Notes under the pieces: generated by a model
Database searches by the model: none
Told to the model about the DNA's origin: nothing
What the model saw: only the letters and a program-made list of their open reading frames with translations
Translations under genes and position numbers: made by a program
In this document: piece by piece, positions 52,787 to 64,000 of the stretch
Position numbering within the stretch: position 1 is the stretch's first letter
Layout: the number at the start of each line of letters is the position of its first letter
Assembly: GCA_030789695.1 (NCBI GenBank)
Contig: CM061132.1
Coordinates: 152,962,597-153,026,596 of the forward strand
Length of the DNA stretch: 64,000 bases
Source: Scilla litardierei
Lineage: Eukaryota > Streptophyta > Magnoliopsida > Asparagales > Asparagaceae
Direction of reading: 5' to 3'

Positions 52787-53908
52787 GACATGTAATTCTA
52801 ACATCATATACATCTTTGTTATTCAGTACTAGATGTTAATCAAATAAACATATATGAATATGCAGAAATCCAAGAAACAATACTCAATACATGGTAACGT
52901 AGTTTGGTGCACACACCTATATCTACGGGCCACGTCCAGAAGATCAGATTACTCCACTATAATAAATAATGATTACAATCACTAATATCAGATCTATATT
53001 AGAAGAAGCATACTCACCCTCAATACAAACCTCGAGGGATGATCTCAATCAACCCCGTGGAGTAATCTATGCAAGCTCCCCTTGCACAACCGACTAGATC
53101 AACTCCATTGATCCATACGTGCATAGCCGTCGGCCTCCGTTCCCGGATGTAGAAACCGCAAGATCCCCTTGCATAAACCGACTAGATCAAATCCCTTGAC
53201 GCTTATCTCTGGTAGCCGTCGGCCTCCCTCCCAGAGTATACGATCACAATCTTCAAAAGCGATAAAACCTAGAATAATTCGCAATTATCATATATATGGT
53301 GGCTCTCCTTAAAAATCTCGGAGCTGTTATGGAAAGCAGCTAAATTAGAAACCCATGCAGATTTTCTCGGCCCACAAATACGGAACTACTTAGGGCAAGT
53401 AATCCCACAGAATCTTCAGCGGATCTTTCAAACCATATTTGCGGATCTTTCAAACCATATTTGCGGATTAATACCTTCAATCACATCTTTAGCAGATCTT
53501 ATGCATACCAGCATACAACCAAATATCTGGAGAAAATTTAAATAATAATACAAGATCTGAAACCATTCAAATAATAAATCTTCAACTCCCTGACATCTGA
53601 ACTATTTCGGGTAAAAATGAACAGAAAAATCTCTAGCAGATATTTAGTTATTTCGTCAATCAGTTCAGGATCCTCCGAGATTCTAGGCAACAAATCAGAT
53701 CTAAAATCAGCAAAACAAATCTGCAAACCAAAACTGAAATTTTGTACATAATCCAACATCTAGATCTCGCATGTTGTAACTGATGTTGCAACATGACATA
53801 CAACATGACTGCTCAAACTGTTCATAAACTGTTCTGATTCCGCAACCTGAACTCTCATGTTCTATTGCCACTAATGCCAACTTATCGTAACAGAAAATCA
53901 ACCCAACA
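52787..53908 (-). repeat. 3' LTR (proximal part) of element G, a second Sirevirus-like element
   Basis: In minus sense the LTR starts tgttgggttgattttctg at 53908, preceded by the purine tract gccaaagggggagat. A duplicated block inside (accgactagatcaa..gtagccgtcggcctcc) occurs at about 53,090 and 53,180. Element S interrupts the LTR on the left. Confidence 0.7.
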
Positions 53909-53925
53909 ATCTCCCCCTTTGGCAT
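53909..53925 (-). other. Polypurine tract of element G
   Basis: The minus strand reads gccaaagggggagat at the LTR start, near-identical to the extra PPT of element S at 43,060. Confidence 0.8.
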
Positions 53926-55139
53926 TATGTGGCACAACCCAAAGCATGGGCACCAACCAAGCACCAACCAAGCACATTGCAAAGCACAGGCACCAACCAA
54001 GCACCAACCAAGCACATTGTACCAATTAAGCACATTCTCCCCTTTTGAGCCACAATAAGCCAAAGCACACTCTCACCCTTACTAGTAATAATCTGAGCAG
54101 TGATCACCTCAGAAGAGACATCCACTACATTCGGTTTCTGATACATAGTTGCTGAGAGATAAGACATGGATCAGGAGGATTGGAATGCACACCTGGATTG
54201 CGGGTCTCCAACAGATCTGGATAAAATGCACTAAAATTCCCTCAATAGCAGAAACAGATGTCATGTCCTATGTTGAAACATATAACACAAGTAGCAGGAG
54301 AATCAGCTGAACCGTCATAAGGTGTTGGTTCCAGTGTTATAACATCATCTGTCTGAATAAGTAGCCCAACGATTCTAGTAAGCCTGGTCAAATAACATCT
54401 TGTTCAAAGCATCAGAAGCAGTAAATGAGTCGGTAAATGAGCTGATGCTTCATGAATGACTCTGGCTTTCTTAGAGGCCGTCATTGAAGACGAGGGAGTT
54501 GGAGAGCTAGACGGAGCACCATGTCACTTGGCAAAACTATGATGACGATGACAAGAATAAGGAACTTACAGATCTGACATGGTCTAATCAAGAGCAGGTG
54601 AAACTGTAGAGTCACCATGTGCAGAAGAGGTGCATATTGTGTCATGTGTCACAACATGATCCATGACATCAGGTTCAGCATGAGCCGATGTTGCAACATC
54701 GTGTGCAACATCAGATGCAACATGAGTATTTGTTGCAACTTTGGGAGAAACACCAGACGTAACATCAGATACAACGACATATGCAGCATCAGAGGCAATA
54801 TTGTAGTCATCAGGGGCAGTATAGTAGTCCATGCGATAATCAGATACTATATCCTTGGGAGCATGGTTAGCAGACATATCAGGTTCCATATCCACTGGAG
54901 GAAACAGGGACCAGATCAGATATAGGATGCTCAGAAGTAGGAGTAGTTGAAGCATCAACAGGAGGAATGAAAGTGCATGTTACATCCTGTGTCACAACAT
55001 GATACAAGACATAGACTGTTGAGGAATCAACTAGATGGTCGTGAGATGATGGATCACATGTTGTAACATCAGCAGTAGCATGACAATCATTAGGGGCCAC
55101 ATGTAAGATAATCTGACACAATGTCATCTGAATATCCAA
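53926..55139 (-). pseudogene. Env-like 3' region of element G (remnant)
   Basis: Two minus ORFs (54958 to 54584 and 55139 to 54879) read as Asp/Ser/Val/Thr-rich sequence with repeated phrases (TCTFIPPVDAS, HDTICTSSAHGD; YHVVTQDVT, DHVVTHDT). They come from a short DNA repeat containing gatgttgcaacatc palindromes. No domain is recognised. The position just inside the PPT is where a Sirevirus env-like gene would be. At 53,945-54,030 the 12-base phrase caccaaccaagc is repeated. Function unknown. Confidence 0.45.
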
Positions 55140-56048
55140 CCCACATACATGACCTTGAAAATTTGAACCCCATGGATATGAGACTCCAAAGCAGCTGACT
55201 CATCGATAACTTTAATACTTTTCATCTAGCCTCCAATAAGACAAGTCCATATCTCCAATAGTTAATCCACAAAAAAACAATCGAGACACATCAAGAGGCT
55301 CCACTGTCTCTCTCATTAGCAAATAAATATTAACGGCATGTTTTCATCAATACAAATATTTACGTATTTAACCTATTTTCAATTTTTTTAAAACTATTTT
55401 ATAATGGTTCGTCAGGAGTTTTACGATTTTAGAAATTTCTTATAAAAATATTTTGAAGTATCAAACTAGTTACAGAGTATTTTAGCAAGTTCGGGTTTCA
55501 TCAGATACCTCTAAATAATCTGATAAAAATTCAATTTCAATTATTACCGTTTTGGCTTAATGAATTAATTTTCTATACAAACATTATCAAAATGTATTTG
55601 AACTTCTATGGTATCATTCTATGATCATTTAGGGCTTTCCACATCAATTTCGTAATTTTCTGAAGTCAAATCAATAGAGAACCCGCAAACCCATTTCCTA
55701 AATGTTTTGGCCTAAAACTAGTATCTCCGTATCTCAAACCTTGAATCGGACTTCATATTCGTGATCCTCGTGACGATACAAACCCGTGGGTATGTTTTGG
55801 TAATTTTTCGGAGTCATTTGACTCCAGGGGCAAAATCGTAATTTTGTATTTTTGACATTATCTACTAATTACGTTTTAACCTTTTTACTTAACTACTAAT
55901 TACCTTAACCCTAACCTAATCCCACATTAGCAACCCACGAGGAACTTACTAAGCCAATTTCCAAGCTTAGTCTCCTCCCCCAACAACCTCATTTACACCC
56001 TAATTAATGACTTTGACTAAAACTAATTATTATTATAATCCTAATTAC
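55140..56048. other. Spacer, no gene seen
   Basis: AT-rich, no ORF of note; ends with a C-run after a TATA-like box. Confidence 0.5.
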
Positions 56049-56056
56049 CTATAAAT
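56049..56056 (+). promoter_or_regulatory. TATA-like box before the CT-rich region
   Basis: ctataaat is followed within 15 bp by a C-run and a long CT-rich sequence, as in many plant core promoters and also in some gypsy LTRs. Confidence 0.4.
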
Positions 56057-56397
56057 CCCCCCCCCCCCTCTTATCTTCTCCCCTCAGCTCACTAACCCAG
56101 GCCAAACACCCCGAAACCCATCTCTTCTCCCTCTCCGTTTGCACATAGCAACCACCTACTCTCTTCTTCATGATAAGAACCCAACCCACCCACACAGATC
56201 TCTCTCTATCTCTCATTTCCCTCTCTGTTCTCTTTTACAAAGGGATGAACCCATACCATTTCCTTTCAAAACCCTCTCTCAGATCTCTCCTCTCTCTAAC
56301 CCTCTCGTTCTCTCTTCCCTAAGCCCACTAACGCAAACCCCATCTTCATATCTCTCACTCAAACGCATCACCCAGGGCTCAGCTCAGACTCCTGCTC

Positions 56398-56521
<124 letters not shown>

Positions 56522-56578
56522 CGTCCGAAACCCAAACCCACGCAAACACATCGTTCGCAGCTCTCTCTCTCACTCTCC

Positions 56579-56585
<7 letters not shown>

Positions 56586-56635
<50 letters not shown>

Positions 56636-56642
56636 ACTCTCA
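56586..56642. repeat. (CT)n microsatellite, second tract
   Basis: About 45 bp of pure ct followed by imperfect cact repeats. Confidence 0.93.
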
Positions 56643-58082
56643 TATCCCTTTCACTCGCTCTCAGCTGAGGCGGATGACCGCCGCCCTCCGCCATCCCCGC
56701 CCGATGCTTGCCGTCGACCCCCGACTCCCCCTCCTTGTGTTCACCTCCACCTGCGGTAGCTCCACGCATGCCCCCGCAACGAGTTCGAATCACCCCAAGG
56801 CCGCAACGAGCCCCAGCTCAACCCTTCACATGAGAAGCCACTCGCCTCGACAAACCGCCTCCTCCTCCTCTGTGTCTTCCCCACCTCGACCGAGCCAAGC
56901 CCTGTCCTCACCCCACCAGAGTACTCTACGTCACCGAAGCTCCTCCAATCTGCAACACACCCACGCCCTCAGCCCACTCTCCGACGAGTAGCCGCTATCC
57001 ACCGCGACCTCCATGCAAGCACCCACCGCTGCTCCGACGAGGCAGCTCCCGAAGCTGCACCTCCCATCAGCGATGAGCTCGCTCCCATGGAACCCCGCTG
57101 CATCGCGCCTCACCGACGCCACGTCGACGTCACCTCCGCCTGTACACGCAACTACGGTGACACGTGGCAGTCCCGCCCCGCTCGCACCTGGGTACCGCCA
57201 CACCCCCGCACAACGCCCTCCCGCTCAGTGCTGCTTCGAGTCCACCCCACGGCGAGCTCCGCCTCCGCTCTCGGAGGATCAAGTTGCCCGCTCCTCCGCC
57301 ACCGCTGCCGCCTGCGCTACCGTCCCATCGCCCCAACTCGCCGCCGTCCTCGCTGCCAGCGCGCGCAAGCAAAGCAGGGCAACGAAGATGAGAGTGAGTA
57401 CGTAATATTGATACGTAATACATACGTATTCATAACGTATTTTCGTATTTAAGTATTTTTAGTAATTAGATAAATTGGGTATAATAGTAAATAAATTAGG
57501 GGTAAAAAATACCAGACCAGCTTCAAAAAATCGGAAATGACAATCTGGACCCAATGGCGCTGGTTTTATCTCAATCAGACGCTTAGTTTTTCCAGAATTA
57601 ATTTTTTAGCCAAAAACTTAAATACGTCTATTTCACTTAAACCTACGTAACTTATTATTTTCACGTAAACTGATACGTGAGAAAAATATACGTTGTAGTA
57701 CTATTCGATGCTGTCATTTTGACAGCTCACTTGCAACTTTTCGATACAGATTGTATCCAAAAGAAATTGTTGAATAATTACGTTACTAATTGGAAAATAG
57801 TTTTTAAATTGATTTTTGAGCTTTTAAACATTATAAAAATTACTATAAGCTTTAGAAAAATATTTTCTCTTGTAGTAAAATTATGTTCATCATATCTAGC
57901 CTATAGAAAAATTTAGAACGCTTTTCGATGACGTTTCAATCAGTTTATAAAATCAAAACGATCAGATTATTTAAATAGAAAATGTAGCGTTCTTTAACCG
58001 ACTATTTCTAGTGTTTGCAGATACCAATCCTCGTGCACCAGCTCCTCTAGCTCTAACATCGTCTTCTACGACGATATCGATA

Positions 58083-59026
58083 GTAAGTTACTCTAATTCT
58101 AGTTTTAGAAGTTAAGCCAGTGTAAAAGCATGAACTTAGGATGCTTATAAATAGTCTCAGAACAACCATTGATTCTAACTAACTTCAAATGAGTATCTTC
58201 AATTGCACGTAAACTTATAACTCTCGTTTACACTTGTCTACCATGTTTTGATGCCCATCACTTGCAAAACTACGCGTACACTTTGTATACACTTGTTGCA
58301 CGATTGCTCATGGATACATCACCTGCTGCATGCCATTTACTACTTAGTAAATGCTAATGAATCATCAAATGGAATGTCATGTGTGGAACATCTTGTGAAA
58401 CATCTTGTGGAATATCTTGTGAAATACCTTGTGGAATATCTTGTGGAGCATCTCGGGGAACATCATGTAAGGAACATGTATTAGATTCACATGACACATC
58501 ACTAGGGTTTTTGGATAACTCATAGTTTGAGAGAGTGCGGGAGTGACTGGAGTTCAATCCACATGTCTAGTTGCCTGGGTTTTCGGCATCCTGTCTAGAT
58601 GCATGTGTTTCGACAAATATAAAAATGATGCATGTCAGCATCCTGTCTAGCTGCATAGGTTTTTGGCATTCGTCTAGGTCGCGCCTAGGTAAGAGATGAA
58701 CTCAATGGTCACATATTGTACTCTCCGACTTGAGTCATGTAGTTCTAGTATAATTTGCACGATCATCTCTACTTTACGCATTACATGCACTTTACCCACT
58801 ACACCTGTGCAGTCACCAGTACTTTACTTCACCTGCTTAGCCTGCTTTACTACCTTGCTACCTGTTTGTTTTATTATTGTTACTCCACATGCCTGTTTAC
58901 TTTACTATTGTTGTTACTTTACCTGTTTTATTACCATGTCATATATGCCATGTCATCATTGCTGCGCTCATACTTTACTTATTGCACTTGCATATATAAC
59001 TGTTGTTCCTTTACTTTTTGTACGTA
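58083..59026. other. Spacer with a small 15-bp tandem repeat, no gene seen
   Basis: T-rich on plus; the plus ORFs at 58,696-59,031 are Cys/Leu/Tyr-rich in two frames at once and are not supportable. It is continuous with 61,569 after removing solo LTR A3. Confidence 0.45.
58381..58475. repeat. Short tandem repeat, 15-bp unit, about 6 copies
   Basis: Unit tgtggaacatcttgt / gaaatatcttgtgg with variation; gives an HLVEYLV reading frame as by-product. Confidence 0.8.
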
Positions 59027-59676
59027 GTTAGTGTATGGGAATTGGCGGTCCCTTAGGGCACAAAAACTCTAGTCCCGTCCTAAGTCAGACGGAACATAGA
59101 CAGAAAAACAAAAAAAAAGCGGAAGAAAAACTTATGTTAACTAATTAACAAGCAGTTAAAACAATTTTAACTTAGCCCTAAGGTCCAAGACCCTATGCCA
59201 AGATCTATGCCGACTTGGGATGGATCTGACCATCCCAAGAAGGATCTAGCCTACTGCGATTAAACTAAACTAATGCTGATAAAATACTTTAATCACATAC
59301 CCGGAATCTCAGCCCTGGAGCAGGCGAGATGTTCCGCGCCGTCTTCTGAGCTGCTCCCGTCCCACGCCGAGCCGCTCCTTGAACCGCTCCCCGAACCGCT
59401 CCTCGAACCGCTCCGCATCCCGAGGCGATCAATCCCCATGCCGCCGAGCCAACCACGCGCCGAAGAAAGTTTCACGCGAGTGAAACCTCCGCCAAGATTT
59501 CAGATTCAGAATCCGAACTCCTTTGTGGCTTTGCTAGAGCCCGCAGGAGTAAGGCAGAAATTTAAGAAGAAGAGAAATTATTAATTTAAGCTTAGATCCG
59601 AGCGTGCTCCAACATTTACGAGAGCTGCTTAGATCTAGAGCTTGGGACGAGTTTTGAGGAAGGGGGGAGACCCCTA

Positions 59677-59686
59677 TTTATATAGG
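59677..59686 (-). promoter_or_regulatory. TATA box of solo LTR A3
   Basis: The minus strand reads tatataaata, conserved with 7341-7350 and 14675-14684. Confidence 0.65.
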
Positions 59687-59984
59687 CGGCGGACTCTCCC
59701 CTTTTCTCAAAATCCGATGTGGGACTAAACAATGAGTTAATTTAAAATCAAGTTAGTTTGCACTTCACAAAGTGCAAACTTCCGTGAATTTTAACTCACT
59801 CACCGTTGAGCTTCAGGATTGATACAACCTATCAATACGACAAGCGTTCAACGGTGAACGCATAGGAAAAAACCGTTCGTCAATCGGAGTTCGTTTGACC
59901 CTCCAATTGAGTGTTCAAACATCAGCCCAAACACACCCAAAACACAAAACTGCAGCCGTCACAAAATACACGCTGCCCTAGGCA

Positions 59985-60225
59985 GCGTGTGGCGCCACCA
60001 CCATCAGGCCGCGTGCAGCGCACGCGCCTCGAGGCGCGTGCGCTGCACGCGCCTCAGCGCGCGCATAGTGCACGCGCCCAGCGGGCGCGTGCACAGCACG
60101 CGCCACGCGGGCGCGTGCTGTGCACGCGCCCTGCGTGCACTGTGGGGCGGGGCGGGGCCCCGCCCGCATGATTGCGGGCGGGCCCCACCCGTGAAGACTG
60201 CGGGCGCAAATGCGCCCGCTTTTTT
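59985..60225. repeat. GC-rich palindrome run in solo LTR A3
   Basis: Six or more consecutive hairpins: a 42-bp perfect palindrome at 60010-60051 (core cgcgcctcgaggcgcg), 60068-60094 (12-bp arms, 3-nt loop), 60089-60125 (16-bp arms), 60119-60139, gggcggggccccgccc near 60,150 and gcgggcgcaaatgcgcccgc near 60,200. The corresponding place in both LTRs of element A lacks it. ORFs here on both strands are by-products. Confidence 0.93.
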
Positions 60226-61568
60226 TGATATCCGGCCCATCTGCCTCTTGGGCTGATGTCTACATGGGCTTTTATTGTTTTGGCCATAACTTTTGCGTTT
60301 GGTGTCCGATTTGGACGCCGTTCGAACCTGGGTCTAAACCGGGACATTCCCGTCTTACCCGTGAAATTTTCCTTGCGTTTATTTTATTAAATGTTGTATT
60401 AAATAATTTAATACACATTTAATCGATTTTGCATCAAATGCAAAATAGTCCCTATCTAGGCTTAAATTACCATATTGCATCAAATGCAATTATTTCATCC
60501 CTTGCATCAAAAATGCAATTATTCTCCCTAACTAATTTCTACCTATTACTAGACGAAGCGTTGCACTCTGTGTGAGACCCTACAGCCTGACCCTTACAAC
60601 AGGTTGGGCTCGAAGCCCTATACGGCAGTGACCACGAGCAGTGGTTGCCGTCACTGCTTCAGGAATCATCATTATGTGGTTAACTCATTGACATGAGTAT
60701 TGTCGGGACCACCTGACTGTTTCCGTGATGAATTCTGTAGTTATAGTCTCTTCGTCTAAAATATGTCGTGTAGATCAAGTCTGGGGTACGGTTAAACTGT
60801 CAACCCCAATAACTTGACTCCGGTTAGTTTCGATCGATCTTTAGTCAACTAATGTTGGACTTCTTCCAACATACTCTGCGCAGAGTTTTTACTAAAGACC
60901 GAACTAACTCTACGACACTAACTCCCATTGACCGGGAGAGACGAATCCTCTCTTGGTCATTACTCGCCTCGTACGTTTCAAGTGACACCCAATCAAAAGA
61001 CCTTTCGATAGGCCTTGCCTCGAAGCTAGGTCAGTTGATCTAAGTGGCACCGTTCACGCACAGGTCCGTCAAAATGACCTCAAGTCAAAAGACCAACTAT
61101 CCTCTCATCACTCAGAGTTATCACTGACAGATTGGTCAATATAACCATATGATAACTCTAGTGGATCGTTCAGTGAACTCATTCTAATGAGCACCTGTGT
61201 CTCGTCTTCGACTTCGCCAAGTCAAGCGATCATGAGATCATCGCCACCGCTAGACGGTGAAGACTAAGACACAATGGTCTATCTGATGTTTCGATATCCT
61301 TGTCTCGAAACATCTACGACCACGAACCATTTCAGACTTATGCTACAGACGGTCAAACGTTTCTCCATGATCGAGATACTCATCTCGATACCCGTTTGAC
61401 CTTGCATAAAGTCTCAGGACTTTACCTAAGTTGATATCTAATGTTAACTACATTACAATATAACTTAGATAAATTATTACCAAACAGCTTACTGTTATTT
61501 CGAACAAGATGTTTGTGCTATTCACACAGGAATAAATGGCCTCGAGGGCATCATATTCCTACAGTTAG

Positions 61569-61964
61569 TTCCATAATTTGTTCTTTCCCATGCTTGTACA
61601 CAGCTTTTACTACTATTGCTAGAATTGTTGTGACTTACCTACGGTTCTATCTCCATGGCACCGCAGACGACGTACATATGGAGGTAGGTGCTCTTGAGTT
61701 GATAGCGCTAGAATTCGACCCTGGGACCTGATCGACCCGGAACTAACTCCAAAATGATGTCGTTCACCGCATGCACACAGTATAGTGGTAAGCGGGTATA
61801 GAACATGAGGAAGCGGTGCTATACTACCTATCTACGCCTAGGTTGAGTTATACTTGCAGATTTATTGGTGGATGTGGATTATGGAGTGTTGTGATGGTGA
61901 TGTATGCGAAAGTCGTGTCACTCGATGTTGCAAACAAGGGGTTCCATACAAAGAAAGAAAGAAA
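61569..61964. other. Spacer, no gene seen
   Basis: Continues the sequence left of A3. Short plus frame only; could be the decayed left end of the following LTR. Confidence 0.45.
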
Positions 61965-63855
61965 GAAAATATAAAAAATTAGGGCTTTAGAACTCGCCAC
62001 TAGGATCGTCGGGTGTCGACACTAGTCTAGGACTCTTACGTTGTGTTGGTTTTATTGGGGGAATGTAGCATCTAGAAAGTGAATTCATGCGTCTGGGCAT
62101 CATGAATCTAACGTATCGTATTAACCCTGCTCTTGCGATAGGTGCATATGATACGTGCATTAAGGATCTACAAAGTTCTCACCACTCTCGTGGTTTGAAC
62201 GCTCTCAACTCGTACCACTCTCGTGGGTTAGAGCTTCGAGGTATTTTGGTGGATCTTATTGACGCAATGGTGGTAGCCGTCAATTAGTAATATAGTTCAT
62301 CGGTGGATCCCCTCAAGGCACGAGCCAGGCGTGGTCACGTATCTCGGTTGAATCCACTAACTCCCTAATTAAATCCGTAGGACACTCATTAAGCTAATCG
62401 ATTCCACCGACCGTGGGCACGATCTCAGTACGAGTTCTCCAAGGGATTTTGCTAGATCAACCAAAATATAACCCCTTTTATACCTAATGTATCATAAAAA
62501 TCCTATCTTTGCATCTAGATCCTAAAATCCTAGGGCTAATCCATTAGCCCTAAAAAAGACTATTCAAGCAAAGCAAATATTATGAAAACAATAAAAGATC
62601 ATTGCTAGCATTATAGAAAAACAATAAGAAGAACTAAAATATAATTGAAAAGAATAGAAATACTTAGCTTGATACATGGAAGAGGCCTATGGCATGGCCT
62701 AACTCCAGAATAAAGTCTCCAAGAAATCCTACGAAAATGAGATCTAAAACTCCCCAAAAAGATCGTCCCCAAAAACTCTCTAAAAACTCTCTAAAAACTC
62801 TCTAAAAACTCCCCCAAAAAGTATCCAAAAGTCCCCTTCAAAGTGACGGCTGCCAGTCGAATATATCCCCCTTCGAAAACCCTCTCAAAATCGTGATCTG
62901 GACGTAACTTACGCCCTGGGCCCACGACGACTCGGTCCGAGCAGGAAGCTGCTCGGTCGAGTCGTCAGAAAATATGGATACGTAGTCCAAAACCACGTTC
63001 TGCTTGCTCGAGCCGAGTAAGGCCTACTCGATCGAGTTGTCAATCTGCTCGGTCGAGTATGTAGCAGCTTGGTCGAGTCTGTCAGTGGATCAAGCTCCTC
63101 AAAAAAGCATCGTTCTGTTTACTCGGCCCGAGTAGTCCTTGCTCGGTCGAGCAGGATTCAGAAGTAGAAGTGGCTCATGCAAAAGTAGAAGAGGCTCGGC
63201 CCGATCACCATACTGCTCAATCGAGCAGGGTACAGCTGTGCCTTGTGTATCAGCTCGATCGAGCTGCCTACGCTGCTCGGTCGAGTTGCCTGGGAAAAAC
63301 TCTTCTCCCAGCACTGCAACATCGGCTTGCAGAAATTCCCCAAAGATCATCCGACCTCCGATCGGCACGTTCTTGGTGGCGTTGGAAATGTCTTGAAGTC
63401 TACTATCTGAAAAAATATATCAGAAAAATGCTAAAAAAATCCCAAACGATAGAATATTTGGAAATAGTGCACGTCTGTCCTGTTTCCAGCACTTTGGGTC
63501 GCTCGATTCCTTCGCCGCACCATAGCTCGATCGAGCGACCTGGAATCCAAGATTCATGGTATTATAGAACCATGCTTTCTTCATTCTCCTCTTCTTCACT
63601 CCTTCTCTCTTATCCCTTCCTTACTCCCCGGCAGCTTTAAGTCACCGAACGCGGTGCCTCAGGAGTCCCGGTGTCGAAGCACATGCTTTCTCCTCCAATA
63701 TACTCCAAATTGCTCGATATTCCTTGAAATGCAATCAAACGCTCTTAAAGTACAATAGTTCCAATTATGAGCGTAAAAGCGTATGAAATATGTAATTGAG
63801 CACTCTTTTTGACGAGTAATCGTATAGATAAAATGTGGAATATAATGTCACATCA
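61965..63855 (-). repeat. LTR H, related to LTR B
   Basis: Shares with LTR B the block agggctttag..cgccactaggatcgt (from 61,981), the 'precipitous' gcaatggcggtagcc-like block (62,266 against 3,087), a CTCGG palindrome array and the end tgt..cacatca at 63,855. No PBS at the left and no PPT at the right, so it is a solo or truncated LTR. A minus TATA-like gatatattcg lies at 62,857-62,866. Confidence 0.7.
62930..63295. repeat. CTCGGTCGAG palindrome array in LTR H
   Basis: About twelve copies (actcggtccgagcag, gctcggtcgagtcg, actcgatcgagttg, ctcggcccgagtag, gctcgatcgagctg), with one more at 63,526 (gctcgatcgagcg). They lie upstream of the TATA-like box in minus sense. Confidence 0.88.
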
Positions 63856-64000
63856 GGACCGCAGCTTTCAGAGTTATTTGCACTTATGTACTTTTCTTCT
63901 TTCATGTATAGCTGTTGAGACATCTTGTACAGTATGGATTGTAATAATCGGACACTATTTGAGTATTTTTGTACATCTCTGCATCGTGGCTATTTTGAAT
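63856..64000. other. Flanking sequence, nothing recognised
   Basis: 145 bp at the right edge, T-rich, no coding signal. Confidence 0.5.

Larger units (their letters stand above)
59032..61563 (-). mobile_element. Solo LTR A3 (2.53 kb), same family as element A
   Basis: Starts tgtatggg, ends tattcctaca and is flanked by a perfect TSD gttag (59027-59031 and 61564-61568). No PBS, PPT or internal region is present, so it is a solo LTR. Homology to element A runs from gggcacaaaaactc to the TATA block (59,677), the hypervariable segment and the distal hairpin-rich part that in A lies outside the present LTR (9,089-10,210). The distal part shows many matched inverted repeats. Confidence 0.9.

Noticed and set aside
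31671..53908. A single 3.4-kb LTR of element G joining four pieces across C, the MITE and S
   Set aside because: Attractive because the pieces are collinear, but no PBS or second LTR confirms it, so the pieces are listed separately.
57013..57405. 130-codon Pro/Ala/Ser-rich frame as a host protein
   Set aside because: The whole GC-rich segment is open in many frames on both strands, and splicing to the candidate next exon runs into a stop after about nine codons.
59911..60347. Overlapping Arg/Ala-rich frames on both strands
   Set aside because: They are explained by the GC palindrome run of solo LTR A3.

Overview
This is a repeat-dense stretch of a seed-plant nuclear genome, probably an angiosperm. 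The evidence is plant-specific LTR-retrotransposon lineages, MITEs, long (TA)n and (CT)n microsatellites and AT-rich spacer. I see no tRNA, rRNA or convincing host protein gene. Nearly everything recognisable is a nested pile of LTR retrotransposons, almost all transcribed from the minus strand.

Left half (1-25,654). Element B (gypsy gag-protease, cut by the window edge) ends with its LTR at 4,316. It abuts element D, an older gypsy element whose gag lies at 5,440-6,330 and whose PBS and 5' LTR lie at 24,806-25,654. D is split by element A (6,738-24,467, TSD ccttt), a largely non-coding copia-type element with about 1.2-kb LTRs. One LTR of A holds a hAT MITE (7,621-8,741). The other holds element E (14,955-24,123, TSD cgtag), a young gypsy element with only gag-protease plus a small second ORF. 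The order of insertion is D, then A, then E and the hAT element.

Middle (25,655-32,590). AT-rich spacer, a possible chromovirus LTR remnant, a (TA)n-flanked foldback element (29,829-30,238) and an old LTR-like sequence.

Right half. Element C (32,591-39,613) is a copia element of Ivana/Oryco type with identical 167-bp LTRs but ruined coding. A 304-bp Mutator-like MITE lies at 39,968-40,271. Element S (41,260-52,781) is a Sirevirus-type copia element with gag, pol and a downstream env-like ORF, and it is inserted in an older Sirevirus-like element G (LTR edge 53,908, env-like remnant to 55,139). Then come an undefined CT/GC-rich possible transcription unit (56,049-58,082), a solo LTR related to A (A3, 59,032-61,563, TSD gttag) and a LTR related to B (61,965-63,855).

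Most interesting signals. (1) At least five LTR families carry arrays of family-specific short palindromes upstream of the U3 TATA box. In E and S a second array of the same palindromes lies upstream of the ORF2/env-like gene, as if the LTR enhancer had been copied to make an internal promoter. (2) Much of the internal region of A is laid out as consecutive imperfect hairpins, several sharing the same apical core while the outer arms differ but still pair. (3) A3 carries a run of GC hairpins, including a 42-bp perfect palindrome, that A's own LTRs lack. All this comes from reading the sequence by eye; no alignments, folding or searches were run.
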